A DNA stretch of 64,000 nt, taken from NCBI RefSeq assembly GCF_020966775.1, contig NZ_JAJKFV010000010.1:204271-268270 (forward strand), given 5' to 3'. Under the pieces are notes generated by a model, which did no database searches, was not told where the DNA came from, and saw only the letters and a program-made list of their open reading frames with translations. This DNA comes from Rhodopirellula halodulae. Lineage in GTDB: Bacteria > Planctomycetota > Planctomycetia > Pirellulales > Pirellulaceae. Position numbers and translations under genes: made by a program. This document shows, in pieces, positions 17,074-25,841 of the stretch. The stretch's first letter is position 1, and each line of letters opens with the position of its first letter.

Positions 17074-18050
17074 CACTCGTCGGATGCGGCGGGGTCGTCG
17101 GCAGGCGGTTCCACGGTGGGAGCTTCCTCGGCAGAGATTTCATCAGTGGCGGTTTCTTCCACCGATTTTTCTTCCACAGCTTCCTCCGTTTCAGCGGGCT
17201 TTTCTTCGGAGGCTTCTTCGCTGGCGGTTTCTTCCTTCATCTCTTCCGCGGGTTGCTCTTCCGGCTCAGCGGGCTCGGTCGTTTCCGTTTTTGCCGCGTC
17301 CGATGCTTCTTCAGCGGGCTCCTCGGTCTCGTCGGCTGAGTCATCCATTGGCAAATCCAATGGTGGTAGGTCCAAGTCTGGCAGGTCTGGCAGTTCGCCG
17401 GCTCCCGGCAGCGATGGTGGCAAGCTTGGGTCCGCTGGCGAGAAGTCTTGCTCATCGAACCAAGCGAGGAATTCTTTTGATTGCGGCGACGAGAGAACTT
17501 CGACGCGTGCTTTGGCTTCTTCGATCATGGCGGCCGATTCGCCAACCGCCATCGCGGCTTCGTATTGCTCGATGGCACCTTCGATATCACCGCGAGCTTC
17601 GGCGATCTGCGCCAATCCGTAGCGGGCTCGCGATTGAATCATCGCGTCTTTGCTCAACTGCATGGCTTGCTGGTAAGCGTCGACGGCATCGTCGAGCAAT
17701 GTTTCGGCTTCGTCGCGACTCGTGTACAACGAAGAAATTCCAGCTCCCATTTGTTGTCCGCCCTGGTACAACCGTGCCCAGGCCGCTGCCGAAGTGTTGG
17801 GGTATTGAGCGGCGATGGTCGCCAAGCTTTCGGTATCGCCGGTGATCGAAGCGTCGATCAATTGCAGTGTCGCATCGCTGCGATTGTCCGATTGAGTGCT
17901 GGAATAAAACCCGTATCCCAACACGGCCACGAAGAATGCAGCCACGCCCAGTGCGATGGGTTTGGAGTAAGGCTCGATCGAGTGATTCAACTTCCCGAGG
18001 GCTCCGGCAAGTTCATTCTCGTTCAGCTGATGACGTCGCTCGCTGTTCAT
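17073..18050 (-). CDS. Membrane-anchored TPR protein with long acidic tail (YfgM-like)
   Basis: A 325-residue protein: about 30 cytoplasmic residues, one membrane helix (PIALGVAAFFVAVLGYGFY, about 31-49), then TPR-like repeats (AAAWARLYQGGQQM, ALLYTS.., ARYGLAQIAEARGDIEGAIEQYEAAM). The layout recalls YfgM, an envelope protein near the Sec translocon. From about residue 205 it becomes Pro/Asp-rich and then a 110-residue run dominated by Glu, Ala and Thr. The tail is low-complexity and likely unstructured. It is the first gene of the leftward operon, with the promoter at 18091-18120. Confidence 0.75.
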   Translation of the reverse strand: MNSERRHQLNENELAGALGKLNHSIEPYSKPIALGVAAFFVAVLGYGFYSSTQSDNRSDATLQLIDASITGDTESLATIAAQYPNTSAAAWARLYQGGQQMGAGISSLYTSRDEAETLLDDAVDAYQQAMQLSKDAMIQSRARYGLAQIAEARGDIEGAIEQYEAAMAVGESAAMIEEAKARVEVLSSPQSKEFLAWFDEQDFSPADPSLPPSLPGAGELPDLPDLDLPPLDLPMDDSADETEEPAEEASDAAKTETTEPAEPEEQPAEEMKEETASEEASEEKPAETEEAVEEKSVEETATDEISAEEAPTVEPPADDPAASDE

Positions 18051-18090
18051 ACAATCGCAGGGGTGGGGAGATTCGGATCCGTGAGCCCGA

Positions 18091-18120
18091 AGTATAGAAA
18101 TCGCCGGAACTTAACGTCAA
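18091..18120 (-). promoter_or_regulatory. Sigma70-type promoter for the leftward TPR-rluD-terC operon
   Basis: On the minus strand TTGACG (18120-18115) and TATACT (18096-18091) are separated by 18 bases, a close match to the housekeeping consensus. The -10 lies 40 bases before the ATG at 18050. Expression has not been tested. Confidence 0.6.
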
Positions 18121-18144
18121 GAGAAGCAAGAAGCACCCATCCCC

Positions 18145-18570
18145 ATGACTGCTCCTGAAAACCAACCTTCCGAATCCAAGCCTGCCAGCGCGAAGACGAG
18201 GGTGTTGATCGCCGAAGACGACCCGGTGCTGCGGCATTTGTTGCAATTCACCATCCAGCGAGCGGAAATGGATGTCACCGCCGTGGCGGACGGCCAACTC
18301 GCTTGGGAGACCATTCAATCCGGCGAAAAGTTTGATGTGATGGTCACCGATCACGAAATGCCCTCGCTCAGCGGCATGGAACTCATCCGCCGTGTCATGG
18401 AAACGTCGCCGATCTCCGTGATCGTTCTCTGCACCGCCAAAGGGTTCGAAATCGATCCCGATCAAATTTGCGATCGCCCAGGTGTGGTGTCGTTGATGAG
18501 TAAACCGTTCAGTCCACGGCAATTGGTCCACATCATCCAGCAACGTTTGGCTGGCAACGCCGCCGAGTGA
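18145..18570 (+). CDS. Single-domain response regulator receiver protein
   Basis: A 141-residue CheY-like receiver. After a 19-residue polar leader it has VLIAEDDPVLRHLL (acidic pocket), MVTDHEMPSLSGMELI with the phospho-accepting Asp at about residue 71, VLCTAKG (switch Thr) and LMSKPFSPRQLV (conserved Lys). There is no output domain, so it must signal by protein contact. No histidine kinase gene is in the window. It is divergent from the TPR operon and lies 110 bp before the DUF1559 gene. Confidence 0.92.
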   Translation: MTAPENQPSESKPASAKTRVLIAEDDPVLRHLLQFTIQRAEMDVTAVADGQLAWETIQSGEKFDVMVTDHEMPSLSGMELIRRVMETSPISVIVLCTAKGFEIDPDQICDRPGVVSLMSKPFSPRQLVHIIQQRLAGNAAE

Positions 18571-18680
18571 AACCTCAACCGGAGTGGTCTAGAATCGAAG
18601 GATGAGGGGGCTCGTCTGGTCAGTGGTTGATGCCTGGTGGACGATGCCGATTCGTTCACAACACCATCGGAGGCGAGGCG

Positions 18681-19865
18681 ATGAAGCGGAATCGTTCGGG
18701 GCTGAGTTTGTTGGAGGTGGTGGTCGTGTTGGGGTGCGCGCTGATTGTGTTCGCGCTGCTGATACCGGCAGTCTCTACGCCTCGGGAGTGGCCGCGCCGC
18801 AACCAGTGCTCAACACAACTGAAGAATTTTTCGCTCGCCGCGATCCAGTACGAGAACGCAAGGGGGCGATTTCCCGGTTGGGTGATGGACTTCGGGAATT
18901 TTGGTTGGGACCCGGAAACCGAAACCGTGCTCGAGCAATTGAATGATCCCAGTTCAGCACCGTCTGGTCCGCTCGAACGTGCGGCAGAGGGCTTGGTGCC
19001 GCACCGCAAGGTCGGCACGTGGGCGGTGGCGTTGTTGCCCTGGTTGGATGCTCAACCGACCTACGAACACTGGACCGAAGATCGCTACCCGATTTTGACG
19101 CGTGGCGAAGGTGCGACACAGGAACAAAGTGGCACGGGGTTTCATCCTTTGGCCGCGCCGCAGTTTGCGATCTTTCAGTGTCCAAGCGATCCGAATAACG
19201 ATGGCGAAGACAATGGTCGCAGCAGCTACATCGCCAACACGGGTGTCTACTTTCCGCCGAGCGATTTGATCGCGGGAACCCATTCGATCTTTCATCCGGA
19301 CGGCACCGTGAAGGAAATTGGCTTTGAGGAGTCGATGTCGGTCGAGTTTGGTGTGTTCGGCAACCGGCTCTCGGCTCGGGCGGCCAACTGGGACGAGGAT
19401 CTGCGAGTGCCAGTCGCGGAGCCGATTGGTTTGGATGATTTCAAGGACGGAGCAAGCAACACCGTTTTGTTTTCGGAGTCGCTGCATGCGATGCCGTGGC
19501 ATCGTGCGGGCTTCGTCAACGATGTCGATTTGATGTTTGAGCGGCATCCAGACGAAGTGGTGTTTCCGCCGTTGAGTCGATTCACCAATGGGATGGTTTG
19601 GCACGGGGTGGACTGGAGCAACGGCAAGCAGCCACGTGAGATTCATTTGATCAACGGCAATCGGTCGCTCACGGAATCGATGCAGATGGATCCTGGCAAC
19701 GCGACCGACTTGGCCCGGCCGTCGTCGGCTCACACGGACGGTATCAACGTGTCAATGGCGGATGGCGGGACGCGGTATGTTTCGGATTCAATCGATCCGA
19801 GAGTCTGGCAAGCCCTGATGACCCCCCGAGGCCGAGAAGAGATCCCCGAAGACGCGTTGTATTGA
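18681..19865 (+). CDS. DUF1559 prepilin-like (H-x9-DG) protein
   Basis: A 394-residue protein of the large planctomycete family with a type IV pilin-like N-terminus and a DUF1559 body. MKRNRSGLSLLEVVVVLG gives a processing site (G/LSLLE) and hydrophobic helix. The middle has RNQCSTQLKNFSLAAIQYENARGRFPGW, and near the end HTDGINVSMADGGTRYVSD shows the H-x9-DG motif. GGAGGCGAGG before the ATG at 18681 supports this start over an in-frame one at 18627. It lies outside the pilus locus at 39.7 kb. Function is unknown; members are thought to be exported or surface proteins. Confidence 0.88.
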   Translation: MKRNRSGLSLLEVVVVLGCALIVFALLIPAVSTPREWPRRNQCSTQLKNFSLAAIQYENARGRFPGWVMDFGNFGWDPETETVLEQLNDPSSAPSGPLERAAEGLVPHRKVGTWAVALLPWLDAQPTYEHWTEDRYPILTRGEGATQEQSGTGFHPLAAPQFAIFQCPSDPNNDGEDNGRSSYIANTGVYFPPSDLIAGTHSIFHPDGTVKEIGFEESMSVEFGVFGNRLSARAANWDEDLRVPVAEPIGLDDFKDGASNTVLFSESLHAMPWHRAGFVNDVDLMFERHPDEVVFPPLSRFTNGMVWHGVDWSNGKQPREIHLINGNRSLTESMQMDPGNATDLARPSSAHTDGINVSMADGGTRYVSDSIDPRVWQALMTPRGREEIPEDALY

Positions 19866-19866
19866 T

Positions 19867-20009
19867 GTGGTTGGTGGTTGGTGGTTGGTGGTTGGTGGTT
19901 GGTGATTGGTGATTGGTGATTGGTGATTGGTGATTGGTGATTGGTGATTGGTGATTGGTGATTGGTGATTGGTGATTGGTGATTGGTGATTGGTGATTGG
20001 TGATTGGTG
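19867..20009. repeat. Tandem heptamer array, GTGGTTG/GTGATTG x about 20
   Basis: About five copies of GTGGTTG run into about fifteen of GTGATTG, starting immediately after the DUF1559 stop codon. All copies keep a strict 7-bp period. Reading frames through it (repeats of TNHQSPI) are artefacts. The single-base variant is segregated in blocks, as expected from slippage. Confidence 0.92.
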
Positions 20010-20079
20010 TTCAATTATCTCGGCATGAGTCGTCGCGGAATCAATGTCGACACCGGGCGGCTCGCGCCGCATCCGCTAA

Positions 20080-20153
20080 GATTGTCGCGGATCACTCCGT
20101 GGTCCGCTGCTGCGCCGTTGTTGGCCACGACGTAGGTCCGGTTCCACCGGACG
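20080..20153 (+). repeat. Short REP-like element
   Basis: The GATTGTCGCGGATCACTCCG module is followed by a degraded TTGGCCACGA unit and then GTAG (20132) with the stem-loop TCCGGTTCCACCGGA. The remaining spacer to 20362 shows another CCTGTGG..CCTTT motif (20344-20365) and no gene. Confidence 0.7.
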
Positions 20154-20362
20154 TTTGCGAGGAATGCATGTTGCGAATTTCGGTTCTCGCGAATTGATTC
20201 GCGGTGGTGCGTGGGAACCGCGGCTAACGCCGATCGGCTGTTTGGTCTTTCGAAACATCTGGCGTGAATTGCTAGGGTCACGTGTTGTTTGGCGTTTCAC
20301 CTTTCGCCATACAGGGCATGGCCTACACGGGGATCCTGATCACTGTGTCCCTGTGGTCCTTT

Positions 20363-21343
20363 CTACTTCCCACCCGGCATTCCTCGCATGCGTTTGCGGC
20401 GGCAGCAGTGTTTGAACTTTTTGCCGCTATCGCAGGGGCAAGGATCATTGCGTTGCACGCGGCCTTTTCGACGCGGGCGTTTGCTGAACAGTCGCTTGGG
20501 GTCTTGGTGGTACATCTTCCGAAGCATGTTGTAGAGCTGCGGATCTTTGGTTTGCAGTTGGGCCGGTTTCTCGAAGAAGTACTCCGACAGCACCGCGAAG
20601 TACTCGGCCTCGTTGGTGTAGGCGTAGTCATCGATGCCGGAACGGGTGCCTTCGGACCGGAGTTCTTCGCCGACCCATTTCACCCAAGGCTCGGTGACCT
20701 CCGCGGTCGCGGACACGGGAATGCCATCCACGTCTCCGTCGGCTTTGTCGACCAAGTGAGCGAACTCATGAATGCCGACGTTTCGCTTGTCGCCTGAGTT
20801 GGAAAAACCTGCCAGCAACGATGGTTTGGAGAGAATCATCACGCCGCTTAAGTGGGCAACGCCGATCATCCCCAACGTGTTTTTGTCGCCTTCGCCTTCC
20901 GTTTGATAATCCTCGCCGAACGATCCGGGGTAGATCAGCACTTCGCCCAAACCGGAATACTCAAAATCATCCAGACCCATGATGGGGATCACGGCACTGG
21001 CTCCCACCAGAGCACGAGTGGTTTCGTCGACGTCGGTACGAATGCCGGTGACGGTGACTTCGTCCAGGAAGACCTTCATCCGATTTTGGAAATCGATGCG
21101 ACGATCTTCCGCGAGCATGCGGTAGTACTCGACATATTGTTGCAGCGCCAATTCCCAAACATCGGGGAAAGGCGTCGCGATGACTTGAAGTCGTCGTTTG
21201 GTTTTGCGTCGCACGAACCAATGAGCGACCCAAGCGATCGGCAACGCCAGCAACGTCCATGGCTGGAGGAATGCGAACCCGATGATCAATGCGCCGACTG
21301 CGAATGAAATCGCAAACGCGAGCCGGCGATTGGATCGGTCCAT
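20363..21343 (-). CDS. MtfA-like (M90) zinc peptidase with two N-terminal helices and SEC-C tail
   Basis: A 326-residue protein from the ATG at 21343 (MDRSNRRLAF); an upstream TTG would add eleven residues. Two hydrophobic segments (LAFAISFAVGALIIGFAFL and LLALPIAWVAHWF) anchor it. The body resembles MtfA, a zinc peptidase: VGIHEFAHLVDKADG near residue 192 supplies HExxH, NEAEYFAVLSEYFFEKP follows, and EVLIYPGSF precedes. The C-terminal 25 residues are an SEC-C metal-binding motif (RNDPCPCDSGKKFKHCC), as in SecA tails. In enterobacteria MtfA binds the regulator Mlc in the cytosol; a membrane anchor and SEC-C tail are unusual and suggest a different target. Confidence 0.85.
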   Translation of the reverse strand: MDRSNRRLAFAISFAVGALIIGFAFLQPWTLLALPIAWVAHWFVRRKTKRRLQVIATPFPDVWELALQQYVEYYRMLAEDRRIDFQNRMKVFLDEVTVTGIRTDVDETTRALVGASAVIPIMGLDDFEYSGLGEVLIYPGSFGEDYQTEGEGDKNTLGMIGVAHLSGVMILSKPSLLAGFSNSGDKRNVGIHEFAHLVDKADGDVDGIPVSATAEVTEPWVKWVGEELRSEGTRSGIDDYAYTNEAEYFAVLSEYFFEKPAQLQTKDPQLYNMLRKMYHQDPKRLFSKRPRRKGRVQRNDPCPCDSGKKFKHCCRRKRMRGMPGGK

Positions 21344-21639
21344 TTCAGGAGTGACAAGCAACGAGAGGCAGCCCAAAGGAGAAGGTGAGATTCAAGAGCG
21401 AAGTCATCATAGACGCGGGGCGGGTTGTTTCGGACAGGCGTTCAAACTTCTGGCCGAGCGGCATGCGCGTCGCGGTCTCGATCGAGGCATGGTCCTCCGT
21501 GAGTGCGACTTTATCTGCCCTCCCGACGGTCGACTTCATCCGTCAGTAGGCGAAGACGGGCCGGGCAGTTATTCTCGTGGCTCCGTCGGCAGATTGTCTG
21601 GCTGACCCATCCCACCCTTTTGCTGTTTTCGGCCACCCC

Positions 21640-22833
21640 GTGCACCGTTTCGATTCCATTTCCGTTGCCCCGCCCGATGCCATTTTGGGTTTGACCGAAG
21701 CGTTCAAAGCGGATGAACGCGAAACGAAAATGAACCTCTCCGTCGGCGTTTACCAAGACGCGACCGGAACCACGCCCGTGCTGCGTTGCGTGAAAGAGGC
21801 CGAAAAACGGTTGGTGGAAACCGAATCGACCAAAGGCTACTTGTCGATCGATGGTCTTCCCGACTATCGCCAAGCCGCTCGCGAGCTGGTCTTTGGCGAC
21901 CAAGTCGAAGCCGCCCGAGTCGCCGCGGTTCAGTCGCCCGGCGGAACTGGTGCGCTGCGAGTCGCTGCGGAATTCCTCGCCAGCCAATGCGGTCCGCTGC
22001 GGATTTTCCTGCCCACACCAACTTGGGCCAACCACAACGCCATCATGGCGGCGGCTGGATTGCCGGTTGAAAACTACTCGTACTTGGCGGCTGATAAAAA
22101 GACGTTGGACTTCGACGCGATGATCGAAGACCTGAAGTCCAAAACCAAAGCCGGCGACGCCGTGTTGTTGCACGCTTGTTGTCACAACCCCACCGGAGTC
22201 GATCCGACGCCCGAGCAATGGGAACAGATTGGGGCTGTCGTCGCCGAAAAGAATTTGTTGCCGCTGCTGGACTTCGCTTACCAAGGGTTCGGCGAAGGTT
22301 TGGAAGAGGACGCCGCGGGTGTTCGCACGATCTTGCGTCATGTGGACGAAGCCTTGGTGTGCTCCTCGTTCAGCAAGAACTTCGGGCTGTACAGTGAGCG
22401 AGTCGGGACCGTGTGCTTGGTTTCGGGGTCAGCCGACACGACCAAGGCCGCGCTCAGCCAACTCAAACGCCTCGTCCGAGCCAACTACAGCAACCCACCA
22501 CGTCACGGCGGAGCCATCGTTGCCACCGTTTTGGCCGATGCGGGGCTGACCAAAATGTGGCATGAAGAGCTGGCCGAAATGCGAACCCGCATCGCCTCGC
22601 TTCGCCAACAATTCGTCGATGGAATGGCCGCAACGGGAGTCGACCAAGATTTCTCGTTCCTGCTGGATCAAAAGGGCATGTTCTCGTTCAGCGGATTGAC
22701 TCCCATGCAAGTCGATCAGTTGCGGACCGAGCACGGCGTGTACTTGGTCGGCAGCGGACGGATCAACGTTGCGGGCATGAATGAATCCAGGATGGGATGG
22801 TTGTGCGACGCCGTGGCGGCGGTCTTGCGATAG
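21640..22833 (+). CDS. Aspartate/aromatic amino acid aminotransferase
   Basis: A 397-residue PLP enzyme of aminotransferase subgroup Ia (AspC/TyrB). The GTG at 21640 gives VHRFDSISVAPPDAILGLTEAFKAD, the usual start, and the length of E. coli AspC; the in-frame GTG at 21577 adds 21 unrelated residues. Signature parts are KMNLSVGVYQD, ACCHNPTGVDPT, DFAYQGFGEG and SSFSKNFGLYSERVG with the PLP lysine. C-terminal MFSFSGLTPMQVDQL and SGRINVAGM follow. It interconverts aspartate or aromatic amino acids with their keto acids. No operon partner. Confidence 0.93.
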   Translation: MHRFDSISVAPPDAILGLTEAFKADERETKMNLSVGVYQDATGTTPVLRCVKEAEKRLVETESTKGYLSIDGLPDYRQAARELVFGDQVEAARVAAVQSPGGTGALRVAAEFLASQCGPLRIFLPTPTWANHNAIMAAAGLPVENYSYLAADKKTLDFDAMIEDLKSKTKAGDAVLLHACCHNPTGVDPTPEQWEQIGAVVAEKNLLPLLDFAYQGFGEGLEEDAAGVRTILRHVDEALVCSSFSKNFGLYSERVGTVCLVSGSADTTKAALSQLKRLVRANYSNPPRHGGAIVATVLADAGLTKMWHEELAEMRTRIASLRQQFVDGMAATGVDQDFSFLLDQKGMFSFSGLTPMQVDQLRTEHGVYLVGSGRINVAGMNESRMGWLCDAVAAVLR

Positions 22834-22947
22834 CCCTTTCATTCTTTGTCCAATGCATCCGCGGCGGACAATTGGCGACCCCGAGTCGTCCGCGACGGTT
22901 GTGTGTTCCCTGCGACGTCCTGTTTCTAACCACCATGATCAACCGCC

Positions 22948-24915
22948 ATGCCATTAGAACTTCGTCGAGCGTTTTTGATTTTGGCTGCCGTCGTGATGGT
23001 GGTGGCCGTGGTCTGGGCGTCGCGATTCGACGCGATGCCGCCCGCGGAATTCAGTTTCCAAAACGGGACGGACCCGAAAACGCTCGACCCGCACCGAGCC
23101 ACCGGCCAACCGGAAAGCCGGATTCTGTTCAACATCTTCACCGGGTTGTTGGAGGAGTTGCCTGAGGGCGACCCCGATCCGGAAACGGGCGTCCAGCCGA
23201 TGACGCCGCAACCGGGCATCGCCACGTCCTACGACGTTTCGCCCGACAACATGACCTACACGTTCACTCTTCGTGATGACGTGACATGGAGCGACGGCGT
23301 CCCCATCACCTCCGCCGACTTCGTGTGGTCGTGGACCCGCATGCTGCATCCTGAAACGGCGTGCGAATACAACTTCCAACTCTTCGGCGTCAAGAACGCG
23401 GAAGCCTACGCGACGGGCGAGGTGAAACCCGGCGACAAAGTTGAAATTGAATTGTGGGATCGCCCGGGCGAAACCATCGACGGTGAGCCGGCGCAGCAAA
23501 CCTTCCCTCGGGGCACAATCGTCCACGGCACGCTGACAGCTCTCGACAAACCGCCAATGCCCAACTTCCCGGAAGGTGCGTCGAAGGAAGAAAAGTCAAA
23601 GATCACCGCCGACTGGCAATCCGAATGGCTTTACACGGTGGATTTAGCGACGGTCAACGGTGACGAGATCCTATGGGACGAAGTCACCCAAACCGTCACC
23701 TACACCAAGAACCTGCAAACGCCGCTGGCGGATGAAAACACCCAGCGGACTCACGCGGTGTTGGTGGCATTCGATCGGTTGGGAGGCGTCGAGGCGCCCG
23801 ACGAAACCACGCTGATCGTGCGTCTTCGCGACCCGCTGCCCTACTTCCCAAACTTGGTCGCTTATTACCCGCTGTTCCCAGTGCCGCGACACTGCATCGA
23901 GGAACATGGCAAACCAATGTGGACGCGGCCCGAGAATATTGTCACCTGCGGTCCTTACAAAGTCGGCCTGCGAAAGCTGCGTGACCGAGTCCGTTTGGTC
24001 AAAGACGAAAAGTGGTACGACGCGGACAACGTGCAAGTCGAATCCATCGACGCGATGTCAATCGAAAGTCAGAACACCGCTCTCAATATGTACGAGACCG
24101 GTGAACTCGATTGGGTCACGGATCCGCCAGTGACCTTGATCGAAGAGCTCAAGAAACGCGACGACTACATCGGGGCGCCGTATCTTTCGGTTTACTACTA
24201 CGAACTGAACACCAAACGACCACCGCTTGATGACGTTCGCGTTCGCAAAGCGTTGTCGATGGCCATCAACCGCGAACAGATCGTTCGCGAAGTCACCAAA
24301 GCGGGCCAGCAACCGGCGTTCGCGTTGGTGCCGCCAGGCATCGCGGGGTACACCCACGAAAAGGGCAACCGCGGATCACTGGAAGAAGCCAAGGAACTGC
24401 TTCGCGAAGCGGGGTATCCCGGCGGTCGAGGCTTTCCCAAGTTCACGATTCTTTACAACACCAGCGAAAGTCACCGTGCGATCGCCGAGGTGATCCAGCA
24501 ACAGTGGCAAAACAATCTGAATATCAAGGCTGACCTGCAGAATATGGAGTGGGGCAGTTTTCTCGACAAGCGTCAGCAACAACGTTACGACATTTCACGA
24601 GCGGCATGGAACGCGGACTACCCCGACCCGAACACGTTCTTGGATCTGTTCCTCAGCGAAAGCCCGCAGAACAACACGGCTTGGGACAATCCCCGCTACG
24701 ACGAATTGCTCTCACTGGCCGCATCAGAATCCGACAAAACCAAACGCATGGAACTGCTTGCTGAAGCCGAGGCAATCTGGGCCGATGAGCTTCCCGCCAT
24801 TCCGATTTATTACTACGTCGGTTTGAACATCATCAAACCCTACGTCAAAGGTTTGCACCCGACGCCGCAAGACACGCACCCGTTTCAAACGATTCGATTG
24901 GAGGGCAAGCCATGA
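22948..24915 (+). CDS. oppA: Oligopeptide ABC transporter substrate-binding protein
   Basis: A 655-residue SBP family 5 protein that presents peptides to the OppBC channel. Instead of a lipobox it has an uncleaved-looking N-terminal helix (RAFLILAAVVMVVAVVWA, about residues 7-24) without cysteine, so it may be membrane-anchored. Family segments are QNGTDPKTLDPHRATGQPES, ATSYDVSPDNMTYTFTLRDDVTWSDG, RVRKALSMAINREQIV and AWNADYPDPNTFLDLF. It is about 110 residues longer than E. coli OppA, mostly from an insertion near residues 150-260 (KPGDKVEIELWDRPGETIDG...). Its TGA overlaps the oppB start (ATGA). Confidence 0.9.
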   Translation: MPLELRRAFLILAAVVMVVAVVWASRFDAMPPAEFSFQNGTDPKTLDPHRATGQPESRILFNIFTGLLEELPEGDPDPETGVQPMTPQPGIATSYDVSPDNMTYTFTLRDDVTWSDGVPITSADFVWSWTRMLHPETACEYNFQLFGVKNAEAYATGEVKPGDKVEIELWDRPGETIDGEPAQQTFPRGTIVHGTLTALDKPPMPNFPEGASKEEKSKITADWQSEWLYTVDLATVNGDEILWDEVTQTVTYTKNLQTPLADENTQRTHAVLVAFDRLGGVEAPDETTLIVRLRDPLPYFPNLVAYYPLFPVPRHCIEEHGKPMWTRPENIVTCGPYKVGLRKLRDRVRLVKDEKWYDADNVQVESIDAMSIESQNTALNMYETGELDWVTDPPVTLIEELKKRDDYIGAPYLSVYYYELNTKRPPLDDVRVRKALSMAINREQIVREVTKAGQQPAFALVPPGIAGYTHEKGNRGSLEEAKELLREAGYPGGRGFPKFTILYNTSESHRAIAEVIQQQWQNNLNIKADLQNMEWGSFLDKRQQQRYDISRAAWNADYPDPNTFLDLFLSESPQNNTAWDNPRYDELLSLAASESDKTKRMELLAEAEAIWADELPAIPIYYYVGLNIIKPYVKGLHPTPQDTHPFQTIRLEGKP

Positions 24916-25841
24916 AAGACTTGCTCGGTTTCCTTGTCCGACGACTTGGCTGGATGGCCATCACGCTGTGGGCGGTCTACACCGTTTCGTTCGTGTTGAT
25001 GCGAGCCGCCCCCGGCAGTCCTTTCAGTGCCGAACGCGCGATGCCTCCCGCGATCGAGCAGCAGATGCGAGCCCGTTACAACTTGGATGCTCCGCCGCTG
25101 CAGCAATACTGGGACTACATGTGGGGCATCATCAGCCGCGGTGATTTGAGTTGGTCCATCAAACTGGAAGACTACAGCGTCAATCAAGTCATCGCGGAAG
25201 GCTTTCCGGTGTCAGCATCGCTGGCGATCTTCGCTTTGGTGTTTGCCATCATCTTGGGTGTCTCCGCAGGAGTCATCTCGGCGGTTTATCGAGGCAGCTT
25301 TGCTGATGTGGCGATGATGGCCACCGCCGTTTTGGGCATCGCCATTCCCAACTTTGTGTTGGCGTCGATTGCGATTTTGCTGTTTGTGTTTTTGATCCCG
25401 TTGTTCCCCGCGGCGGGTTGGGGGACGCTTCGGCAAGTCGCCTTGCCCGCGTTGTGTTTGGGTTTGCCCGTTGCCGCGTACATCGCCCGGTTAACGCGAG
25501 CCGGCATGTTGGAATCGCTCAGCCGTGAACATGTTCGCACCGCGTTCGCAAAAGGATTGCCCAAACGCACTGTGATCTTAAAACACGTTTTGCCCGGTGC
25601 ACTACTGCCGGTGGTCAGTTATCTGGGGCCAGCCACCGCGGGCGTGCTGACCGGTTCATTGGTGCTGGAAAATATCTTTGCTTTGCCGGGCATGGGCAGC
25701 CACTTCATCTACGCGGCGACTCAGCGTGACACGACGCTGGCCACCGGAATGGTGCTGACCTACACGGTGTTGCTGTTTGTGATGAACACGATTGTCGACT
25801 TGGCATACGCTGTCATTGACCCACGGGTGGACCTGGAATGA
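24912..25841 (+). CDS. oppB: Oligopeptide ABC transporter permease, OppB type
   Basis: A 309-residue inner-membrane permease with about six helices. The N-terminus LLGFLVRRLGWMAITLWAVYTVSFVLMRAAPGSPF is the OppB/DppB signature, and the EAA loop that contacts the ATPases is visible as SREHVRTAFAKGLPKRTVILKHVLPGALLPV. It overlaps oppA and oppC by four bases at each end, implying tight translational coupling. The substrate is presumably peptides, from the family. Confidence 0.93.
   Translation: MKDLLGFLVRRLGWMAITLWAVYTVSFVLMRAAPGSPFSAERAMPPAIEQQMRARYNLDAPPLQQYWDYMWGIISRGDLSWSIKLEDYSVNQVIAEGFPVSASLAIFALVFAIILGVSAGVISAVYRGSFADVAMMATAVLGIAIPNFVLASIAILLFVFLIPLFPAAGWGTLRQVALPALCLGLPVAAYIARLTRAGMLESLSREHVRTAFAKGLPKRTVILKHVLPGALLPVVSYLGPATAGVLTGSLVLENIFALPGMGSHFIYAATQRDTTLATGMVLTYTVLLFVMNTIVDLAYAVIDPRVDLE

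Noticed and set aside
19730..20072. ORFs rich in TNHQSPI repeats
   Set aside because: Pure translation of the heptamer satellite.
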